A stretch of 6,293 bases of DNA from Atribacterota bacterium. Its GTDB lineage: Bacteria; Atribacterota; Phoenicimicrobiia; Phoenicimicrobiales; Phoenicimicrobiaceae. Position 1 is the stretch's first letter; each line of letters begins with the position of its first letter. The stretch lies in NCBI GenBank assembly GCA_030666935.1, contig DAOUWX010000108.1, positions 1-6,293 on the forward strand, given 5' to 3'. Shown one piece after another: positions 1 through 4,598 of this stretch. The notes under the pieces were generated by a model, which was not told where the DNA came from, made no database searches, and saw only the letters and a list, made by a program, of their open reading frames with translations. Position numbers and translations under genes: made by a program.

Positions 1-1
1 A

Positions 2-316
2 TTTGGCCGAATAGGACCAACCAAAGTGACAGAATGGTTAAATCAGGCAACCGGCTGGAACCTTACTCCAGCAGAATTACTGACCATAGGAGAGAGATTG
101 CACAATCTCAAAAGAATGTATAATATTGGATTAGGTATAAACCGTAAGGATGATATACTCCCCCCGAGACTTTTGCATTTGGCTCGTAATGATGGGATGG
201 CCGCAGGAGTTTTACCTGAATTGGATAAAATGTTAGAAGAATATTATCGCTTGAGGGGTTGGGATGAGAAGGGGATTCCCAGTAAAGAAAAACTAAAACA
301 ATTAAACTTAAATTAA
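2..316 (+). CDS. Aldehyde ferredoxin oxidoreductase family protein, C-terminal end (partial)
   Basis: The reading frame is open from the window's left edge, so this is the last 104 residues of a gene that begins upstream. A GTG at 26 is internal to the frame and is not taken as a start. The tail matches the C-terminal domain of AOR-type tungsto/molybdo-enzymes: a TGW segment, then GERLHNLKRMYN, then RKDDILPPRLL, then LDKMLEEYYRLRGWD and the closing GIPSKEKLKQL. Members oxidise aldehydes to carboxylic acids with ferredoxin, using a pyranopterin cofactor and a 4Fe-4S cluster in the cytoplasm. The cluster cysteines and cofactor-binding domains lie upstream and cannot be checked, so the substrate type (AOR, FOR, GOR or an uncharacterised clade) is open. 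The gene ends 28 bp before the CoA-transferase, suggesting co-transcription. Family assignment is firm; substrate is unknown. Confidence 0.88.
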   Translation, partial: FGRIGPTKVTEWLNQATGWNLTPAELLTIGERLHNLKRMYNIGLGINRKDDILPPRLLHLARNDGMAAGVLPELDKMLEEYYRLRGWDEKGIPSKEKLKQLNLN

Positions 317-344
317 TATCAAATTTAGAAAGGAAATAAAAAAT

Positions 345-1532
345 ATGGATAAACCACTTAAAGGAATACGCGTATTAGATCTCGGACATGTCTTAGCTAT
401 GCCTACCTGTACCATGCAATTGGCTGATTTAGGAGCCGAGGTTATTAAAATTGAAAGGCCGGGCATAGGTGATGATTCTCGATATTTTGGTCCTTTTAAA
501 AACAAGGAAAGTGCCTATTTTATTAGTATCAACCGGAACAAAAAGAGTATCACTCTGGATTTAAAAAAAGATCAGGGTAAAAAAATATTCAAAGACTTGG
601 TGAAGATTTCCGATGTGGTCACCGAGAACTATCGCCCCAATACCATGCAAAAATTGGGCTTGAGTTATGAGACCTTAAAGGCAATCAATCCCCAGATCAT
701 CTATGCCTCCATCTGTGGCTTTGGCCATAAGACCGTATACCCAGGTAGACCGGGATATGATGTCATCGCCCAGGCGACGGGAGGCATCATAGCAATCACC
801 GGTCAAGCCGATGGTCCCCCCACCCGGGTCGGTTCCTCCATCGGTGATATCTTTTCCGGTTCCTTTGCCACCATCGGCATCTTGGCTGCCCTTCGCGTTA
901 AAGAAAAGACAGGCCTGGGACAACAGGTGGATATCGCCATGATGGATGCCGTGGTCTCCGTTTTGGAAAATGCAGTAGTCAGGTATACGGTAACTGGAGA
1001 AATCCCCCAAAGAACCGGCAGTGCACACCCTTCCATTGCCCCCTTTGATGTCTTTGAAGCCCAAGATGGCTGGTTTGTCATCGGAGTGGGCAATGATATG
1101 CTTTGGGAGAGATTCTGTAAAGCCATCAATAAAACAGACTTATTAAATGATTCACGTTTTACAACTAACCCTAAACGTTCTGAGAACTATAAAGAACTTA
1201 AGCCGATTATTACAGAATGGTCCAAGGAAAAGACAGTGGAAGAAATATTGAATATTCTTATAAATGCAGGTGTACCCGTAGGCGAAGTTAATACTATAGA
1301 CAAAATAGTAGATGATCCTAATATTAAACTGAGAGAGATGATCGTAGAAGTAGAACATCCTCTGGCAGGTAAAGTAAAGATAACAGATACTCCTATAAAG
1401 CTATCTCTAACTCCTGGAAAAGTCGAAAAAGCCTCCCCTTTATTGGGTGAGCATACCGAAGAGATTCTGAATAAGCTTTTAGGTTTTTCTAAAGAGGAGA
1501 TTAAAAGTTTAAAAAAAGAAGGCGTAGTATAA
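345..1532 (+). CDS. Family III (CaiB/BaiF) acyl-CoA transferase
   Basis: This 395-residue protein has the usual length and full architecture of family III CoA-transferases, which move CoA between carboxylic acids through an aspartyl-CoA thioester intermediate. The N-terminus LKGIRVLDLGHVLAMP and the LADLGAEVIKIERP segment (about 27-39) are the family's Rossmann-like start. NRNKKSITLDLK (63-74) and the GYDVIAQATGG segment (137-147) follow. Asp168 in VGSSIGDIFSG aligns with the catalytic Asp of formyl-CoA transferase. A late GVPVGEVNT segment (about 309-317) and PLLGEHTEEIL near the C-terminus are also typical. The start is set by AGAAAGGA at 327-334, 10 nt before ATG. It follows the AOR-like gene closely, so it may activate or exchange CoA with the acid that enzyme makes; that is inference. 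Substrate cannot be read from sequence. Codons for about residues 87-262 are distinctly richer in C and G than both flanks. Confidence 0.92.
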   Translation: MDKPLKGIRVLDLGHVLAMPTCTMQLADLGAEVIKIERPGIGDDSRYFGPFKNKESAYFISINRNKKSITLDLKKDQGKKIFKDLVKISDVVTENYRPNTMQKLGLSYETLKAINPQIIYASICGFGHKTVYPGRPGYDVIAQATGGIIAITGQADGPPTRVGSSIGDIFSGSFATIGILAALRVKEKTGLGQQVDIAMMDAVVSVLENAVVRYTVTGEIPQRTGSAHPSIAPFDVFEAQDGWFVIGVGNDMLWERFCKAINKTDLLNDSRFTTNPKRSENYKELKPIITEWSKEKTVEEILNILINAGVPVGEVNTIDKIVDDPNIKLREMIVEVEHPLAGKVKITDTPIKLSLTPGKVEKASPLLGEHTEEILNKLLGFSKEEIKSLKKEGVV

Positions 1533-1574
1533 AAAATTTCTATATCTCTGTTATAATGTAATGCAAGTGAAATT

Positions 1575-1603
1575 TTGACAAAATTAAGTTCGAGTGCTAA
1601 AAT
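1575..1603 (+). promoter_or_regulatory. Sigma-70-type promoter for the hom operon
   Basis: A perfect -35 hexamer TTGACA (1575-1580) is followed after exactly 17 bp by TAAAAT (1598-1603), with TG one base upstream of the -10 (1595-1596) giving an extended -10. Transcription would start near 1609-1611, just ahead of the T-box leader and 43 nt past the CoA-transferase stop. Position, spacing and the downstream leader agree, so this is probably the main promoter of hom-thrB-lysC-asd. Confidence 0.82.
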
Positions 1604-1609
1604 TATAAA

Positions 1610-1847
1610 AATTCAATAAAAGGCCGATGATGGGAAGAGTAGGTTGAAAATTTATACTATAGAGATTTTTCGACCGAAGACCAGCCCGGAGGCTCAAGAT
1701 GAATCTTATAAAAAGAGTAAATCTCACGGGAGAAGCCCCTTACAGCTTACAAGAGAGTTCTGGAAATATTAATTTCAGAGAAATAAAGTGGAACCGCGAA
1801 AATCTTTCGTCTTTATATTTAGTACATAAGGCGAAAGATTTTTTTAT
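1610..1847 (+). ncRNA. T-box leader riboswitch, probably threonine-specific
   Basis: Hand folding gives the ordered parts of a transcriptional T-box. Stem I: lower helix 1622-1625/1691-1694; kink-turn-like GAUGAU/GGA (1626-1631/1688-1690); GGG/CCC (1632-1634/1685-1687); a specifier loop with AGUA (1638-1641) opposite GAA (1676-1678); and an upper 9-bp helix 1642-1650/1667-1675. The presumed specifier is ACC at 1680-1682 (Thr), followed by the usual purine (A1683). Stem II (1697-1724) has its own GAA/AGUA S-turn, then a GGG/CCC stem IIA/B-like element (about 1726-1747) and stem III (1759-1779). The antiterminator pairs AUAAAG (1783-1788) with CUUUAU (1811-1816) around the bulge UGGAACC (1789-1795), which would bind the tRNA acceptor end. 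It shares 1799-1816 with the terminator, so the two are mutually exclusive. Uncharged tRNA-Thr should allow read-through into hom. Stem I lacks an obvious distal T-loop module. Family call is strong; the specifier is slightly less sure because GAC is the neighbouring register. Confidence 0.9.
1799..1847 (+). terminator. Intrinsic terminator of the T-box leader
   Basis: The 5' arm (1799-1816) pairs with the 3' arm (1826-1842) through an uninterrupted 11-bp A/T-flanked stem containing UCUUUCG/CGAAAGA. The pairing then continues through one G-U pair, three further pairs, a bulged U1814 and two more pairs, closing a 9-nt loop. A run of seven T (1839-1845) follows. The arm 1799-1816 is also used by the T-box antiterminator, so this is the regulated 'off' structure and not a constitutive end. 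Confidence 0.92.
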
Positions 1848-1883
1848 ATGCTAACGACTAATTTGAAAGGCTGGTAGATAATT

Positions 1884-3170
1884 ATGAAGAGAAATACGAT
1901 TAATATCGGGATATTAGGATTAGGCACGGTAGGTCAGGGTACCATGAAGATCCTGCAGGAGAATAAAGAATTTATCGAACAAAAGATATATCCCAAAAAA
2001 ATAATCTTAAAGAAATTAGCAGATAAAGATAAAACCAAAGTTCTGCCCGACAAAAAGTTCTATAAAATTTTTACTGATTCTGCCGAAGAAATAGTAAATG
2101 ATCCGGAAATAGATATCGTAGTAGAGACCATAGGCGGTTTTGAGCCGGCAAAAAGTTTGATTATACAAGCCCTTGGGTCAGGAAAACACGTGGTTACTGC
2201 CAACAAAGAAGTGATAACCAAAGCAGGATATGGAATTTTGAAGTTAGCCCGGGAAAATAAAGTTTATTTTCTTTTTGAGGCAAGTGTTGCCAGCGGCATC
2301 CCTATAATCGGGGCACTTTCCCACTCCCTTACTTCTTATAAATTAAAGGAGATAATAGGAATTTTAAATGGTACTACCAATTATATCCTCACCAAGATGA
2401 GTGAAGAGAGCAAAGATTATGAAGAAGCCTTAAAAGAGGCTCAGGAGAAGGGGTACGCCGAGGCCGATCCCGGTAAAGATATTGATGGGTTTGATTCCTT
2501 TAACAAGATATTTATTCTTTCTGCTATTGCCTTCAGGGCAAAGATTAACCCGGATGATATCTATTATGAGGGAATAAGGAATATTACCAAACTGGATATT
2601 GAATATGCTCGAGAGTTAGGTTATACTGTTAAACTCCTGGCTTTGGCCCGTAATACAGGTACGGATTTAGACATAAGGGTTCATCCGGCATTAATACCCC
2701 AAAGGCATACTTTAGCTAATATCGGTGGTGCCTACAATGGTATTCTGGTTCGGGGAGGGGATTTTGGAGACTTAACTTTTTCCGGTCTGGGAGCCGGGGC
2801 TTTGCCTGCGGGAAGCATGATAGTTAGTGATATAGTAGAGATAATCAAAAATTATGATAATTACCACAACCAGTATAATTGTTTTGAAAAGAAGAAGATC
2901 AGGGATTTCAGCCAAACTCATTCTCCTTATTATTTAAGGATCAGGGTAAAAGATAGGCCCGGGGTACTGGCGGAGATTGCCGGTGTTTTCGCTCGGAAAA
3001 AAGTAAGCTTTCTTTCGGTCATACAAAAGGGAGATGTCGGAGAAGTAGCAGATATTGTTTTTTTAACCCATCAGGCCAAAGAAGGCAATGTCCAGGAGGC
3101 TTTAAAGGAAGTTGCCCGCTTGGAATGCGTAGAAAAAATATGCAGTGCCATCAGAGTGGTGGAAATATAA
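1884..3170 (+). CDS. hom: Homoserine dehydrogenase with C-terminal ACT domain
   Basis: The 428-residue protein has normal length for the monofunctional, ACT-containing enzyme, which reduces aspartate semialdehyde to homoserine with NAD(P)H in the cytoplasm. The nucleotide-binding loop GLGTVGQG lies at 12-19 and VVTANKE with Lys108 at 103-109. The family signature LNGTTNYIL follows at 161-169 and AEADPGKDIDGFD at 192-204. Glu193, Asp204 and Lys208 keep the spacing of the yeast catalytic set Glu208/Asp219/Lys223. An ACT domain spans about 349-428 (YYLRIRVKDRPGVLAEIAGVFA) and is the usual site of threonine feedback. The ATG is preceded by GAAAGG 13 nt upstream, a somewhat long spacing, but no better start exists and the N-terminus fits the family. 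It is the first gene behind the T-box, so its expression should depend on tRNA-Thr charging. A 7-bp repeat array begins 3 bp after its stop. Confidence 0.97.
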   Translation: MKRNTINIGILGLGTVGQGTMKILQENKEFIEQKIYPKKIILKKLADKDKTKVLPDKKFYKIFTDSAEEIVNDPEIDIVVETIGGFEPAKSLIIQALGSGKHVVTANKEVITKAGYGILKLARENKVYFLFEASVASGIPIIGALSHSLTSYKLKEIIGILNGTTNYILTKMSEESKDYEEALKEAQEKGYAEADPGKDIDGFDSFNKIFILSAIAFRAKINPDDIYYEGIRNITKLDIEYARELGYTVKLLALARNTGTDLDIRVHPALIPQRHTLANIGGAYNGILVRGGDFGDLTFSGLGAGALPAGSMIVSDIVEIIKNYDNYHNQYNCFEKKKIRDFSQTHSPYYLRIRVKDRPGVLAEIAGVFARKKVSFLSVIQKGDVGEVADIVFLTHQAKEGNVQEALKEVARLECVEKICSAIRVVEI

Positions 3171-3173
3171 ATT

Positions 3174-3203
3174 AGCGTAGAGCGTATAGCGTAGAGCGTA
3201 CAG
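3174..3203 (+). repeat. 7-bp tandem repeat, AGCGTAN x4, after hom
   Basis: Four consecutive heptamers AGCGTAG, AGCGTAT, AGCGTAG, AGCGTAC (3174-3201) plus a trailing AG start 3 bp after the hom stop. The same four-unit design recurs at 4365-4394 over the end of thrB. Each unit joined to the next creates TAG or a near variant, so such arrays tend to give stops on this strand. Confidence 0.9.
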
Positions 3204-3260
3204 TAAAGAAAGAAGAAGTCAAGAGACAGTATTCGGGAGTCAGAAGATAAGATAGTATCG

Positions 3261-3278
3261 AGTATATAGTATATAGTA
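3261..3278 (+). repeat. Short 7-bp repeat AGTATAT x2.5
   Basis: AGTATAT is repeated twice (3261-3274) and followed by AGTA. It has the same period as the AGCGTAN arrays but a different unit. It is AT-rich and includes TATAGT hexamers, but no matching -35 element is visible, so it is listed as a repeat and not a promoter. Confidence 0.6.
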
Positions 3279-3300
3279 AAGAAAACAAAAAGAGAAAAAA

Positions 3301-3324
3301 GTAGGGGCGTATTGCATACGCCCC
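3301..3324. repeat. GC-rich palindrome GGGGCGTAT-TGC-ATACGCCCC
   Basis: A perfect 9-bp inverted repeat (3304-3312 and 3316-3324) with a 3-nt loop, preceded by GTA. No T-run follows on the + strand. On the - strand it would be followed by CTAC and then six T, so any terminator action would be for transcription in the opposite direction. It resembles a GTAGGGGCGTA-type intergenic palindrome that I recall as dispersed in several anaerobe genomes; that is memory, not a search result. Confidence 0.8.
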
Positions 3325-3339
3325 AATAAGCTTAAACGG

Positions 3340-3377
3340 GGATTGCCACGCTCTGATAAATCAGAGCTCGCAATGAC
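3340..3377. repeat. Nested palindrome of the ATTGC...GCAATGACA type
   Basis: Outer arms ATTGC (3342-3346) and GCAAT (3370-3374) enclose perfect inner arms GCTCTGAT (3350-3357) and ATCAGAGC (3360-3367) with a 2-nt centre. Read on the - strand it begins TGTCATTGCGAG and ends GGCAATCCCC. That matches the general form of a dispersed palindromic element I recall from many bacterial genomes. No T-run follows in either direction, so it is not a standard terminator. It lies only 15 bp from the preceding palindrome, in the 286-bp gap between hom and thrB. Confidence 0.75.
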
Positions 3378-3456
3378 ATAAAATAGAGTAAACTGACAAT
3401 CGTTAACTGAAAAACCTGTTTTAAAACCAACGACTAGTTTAGAGGAGAGAAAATTT

Positions 3457-4380
3457 ATGATAAAAATTAGAGTTCCGGCGACTACCGCTAACTTGGGTCC
3501 CGGTTTTGACTGCCTGGGTCTGGCTTTAAAATTGTATTTAAAGCTGGAGATAGAAGAGATAGAAAAAGGATTGGTTATTGAATACCAGGGAGAAGGAGCA
3601 GAAAAGTTTTCAGCCAAAAAGAAAGAGGATACCCTAATCTGGAAATCAACTGAACTTGTTTTAAAAAAGATAGGACAGGATAAATCTAAAAAGGGATTAA
3701 AGATAAGAGTGCTTAATGAAATACCTATTACCAGAGGATTAGGCAGTAGTGCATCAGCAATAATAGGGGGAATAGTGGGGGCAGCCAAATTCTATGATAT
3801 TGATTTAACTAATCAGGAGATGCTTAAGTTGGCTCTCTCTTTAGAAGGGCATATGGACAATATTGTCCCGGCTCTAATCGGGGGACTTACCCTGGCTTAC
3901 AAAACAAGCCGGGAGGAGATAAAGTGGACCAGGATTAAAACTCCGCTTGATTTACGAGTTGTGGTGGCGATACCGGATTTTACTTTAAGTACAGGAGAGA
4001 TGAGAAAGGCTTTACCTCAAAAAATTGCTTTGTCTGAGGCGGTATTTAATTTAAGCAGGTCTGCTCTTTTGGTCAACGCCTTGCAAAATTCCGATTGGGA
4101 TGTATTGGCTGAGGCCATGGAAGATAGACTGCATCAGCCTTATAGGACGCCCTTTATTCCGGGGATTGAAGATATGTTTTTAAAAATAAAAAAAACGGGC
4201 TTAGCCGGTGTTGCCCTAAGCGGCTCCGGACCCTCGGTAATTTCTTTAACCAAAGTGGGCTCGGAGGAAGCAATAAGCAAAATAATGAAAGACACTTTTT
4301 TAAATGCAGGGATAATTTGCCGGGTCTTAGTTTTGGAAGCAGACCTAGACGGAACCAAATTAATAGCGTATAGCGTTTAG
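3457..4380 (+). CDS. thrB: Homoserine kinase (GHMP family)
   Basis: This 307-residue protein has the standard length for ThrB, which phosphorylates homoserine with ATP to O-phosphohomoserine, the substrate of threonine synthase. The N-terminal VPATTANLGPGFDCLGLAL (6-24) is the GHMP substrate-side motif. PITRGLGSSASA (90-101) is the phosphate-binding loop, EGHMDNIVPALIGG (130-143) the second conserved block (most relatives have Pro where Met133 is), and ALSGSGPSV (253-261) the C-terminal glycine motif. AGAGGAGAGA at 3441-3450 supports the ATG. It is separated from hom by 286 bp of repeats without a clear + strand terminator or promoter, so it is probably read from the hom promoter. The final residues IAYSV and the TAG stop are encoded by a 7-bp repeat array that overlaps the gene end, so the natural C-terminus may once have been different. 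Function is secure. Confidence 0.96.
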   Translation: MIKIRVPATTANLGPGFDCLGLALKLYLKLEIEEIEKGLVIEYQGEGAEKFSAKKKEDTLIWKSTELVLKKIGQDKSKKGLKIRVLNEIPITRGLGSSASAIIGGIVGAAKFYDIDLTNQEMLKLALSLEGHMDNIVPALIGGLTLAYKTSREEIKWTRIKTPLDLRVVVAIPDFTLSTGEMRKALPQKIALSEAVFNLSRSALLVNALQNSDWDVLAEAMEDRLHQPYRTPFIPGIEDMFLKIKKTGLAGVALSGSGPSVISLTKVGSEEAISKIMKDTFLNAGIICRVLVLEADLDGTKLIAYSV

Positions 4381-4394
4381 CGTACAGCGTATAG
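4365..4394 (+). repeat. 7-bp tandem repeat AGCGTAN x4 overlapping the thrB stop
   Basis: Units AGCGTAT, AGCGTTT, AGCGTAC, AGCGTAT (4365-4392) plus AG. The first two units encode the last thrB codons (gcg tat agc gtt), and the junction of units two and three gives its TAG stop (4378-4380). Unit and copy number match the array after hom at 3174-3203. Confidence 0.9.
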
Positions 4395-4400
4395 AAACAC

Positions 4401-4430
4401 AGTAATAAGTAATTTGTAATGAGTAATAAG
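4401..4430 (+). repeat. Degenerate 7-bp repeat (AGTAATA-like) x4
   Basis: Heptamers AGTAATA, AGTAATT, TGTAATG, AGTAATA (4401-4428) plus AG follow the AGCGTAN array by 6 bp. The reverse complement of 4458-4492, which contains ATTACTTG, GTAACACATTACAC and ATTTACT, resembles this block, so the two sides form an imperfect inverted pair. Confidence 0.65.
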
Positions 4431-4495
4431 ATTATGTTTCTGAATTTGCAAAACAGATTACTTGCTACATGTAACACATTACACAATTTACTGGC

Positions 4496-4576
4496 TAACC
4501 GGTTAACTGGATAACTGAATTAATCGGTCAGTCAGTTAATCGGCAAATTGGGCAATCGGTCAATCGGTCAATTTTT
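4496..4576 (+). repeat. Degenerate 8-bp repeat array (TAATCGGT/CAATCGGT) before lysC
   Basis: Octamers can be read in register: TAACCGGT, TAACTGGA, TAACTGAA, one extra T, TAATCGGT, CAGTCAGT, TAATCGGC, AAATTGGG, CAATCGGT, CAATCGGT, CAATTTTT. The last two CAATCGGT units are identical and adjacent (4553-4568). The array ends directly at the lysC ribosome-binding site. It contains an in-frame TTG (4548) that would falsely extend lysC. Confidence 0.75.
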
Positions 4577-4577
4577 T

Positions 4578-4584
4578 AGAGGAG
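4578..4584 (+). promoter_or_regulatory. Ribosome-binding site deciding the lysC start
   Basis: AGAGGAG sits 14 nt before ATG 4599. The words TTTAGAGGAG are shared with the thrB site (3438-3447). An in-frame GTG at 4584 overlaps this site and so cannot use it, and the upstream TTG at 4548 lies within the repeat array, so ATG 4599 is chosen despite the long spacing. Confidence 0.65.
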
Positions 4585-4598
4585 TGAATCTTTTACTG

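Noticed and set aside
675..1129. Minus-strand open frames inside the CoA-transferase gene
   Set aside because: They coincide with the GC-rich part of a clear + strand gene and have no family features.
1552..1557. TATAAT as an alternative -10 for the hom operon
   Set aside because: No acceptable -35 lies about 17 bp upstream, and the TTGACA-17-TAAAAT pair just downstream is far better.
1533..1576. AAAATTTC/GAAATTTT inverted repeat as a terminator for the CoA-transferase gene
   Set aside because: The arms are 8 bp, AT-only but for one pair, separated by 28 nt, and not followed by a T-run.
3130..3135. ThrB Met133 (EGHMDN instead of the common EGHPDN) as a sign of altered function
   Set aside because: All other GHMP motifs are intact and this site tolerates variation, so it is noted in the gene entry only (the codon lies at about 3853-3855).
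3301..3324. GC-rich palindrome as a + strand terminator after hom
   Set aside because: It is followed by CAATAAGC with no T-tract on the + strand; T residues occur only in the opposite direction, where there is no gene.
3240..3788. Minus-strand reading frame of 182 codons across the hom-thrB gap and the thrB 5' end
   Set aside because: It lies antisense to the well-supported thrB and over palindromes and repeats, and its translation shows no recognisable domain. It is open because of thrB codon use.
4154..4486. Minus-strand frame of 110 codons over the thrB end
   Set aside because: It is kept open because the AGCGTAN repeat has no stop on that strand; part of its translation is just the repeat.
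3174..4576. CRISPR array
   Set aside because: Units are only 7-8 bp and contiguous, with no unique spacers and no cas genes in the window.
4548..4598. Longer lysC starting at TTG 4548
   Set aside because: The extra 17 residues are translated octamer repeat, no ribosome-binding site fits, and the family N-terminus begins at ATG 4599.
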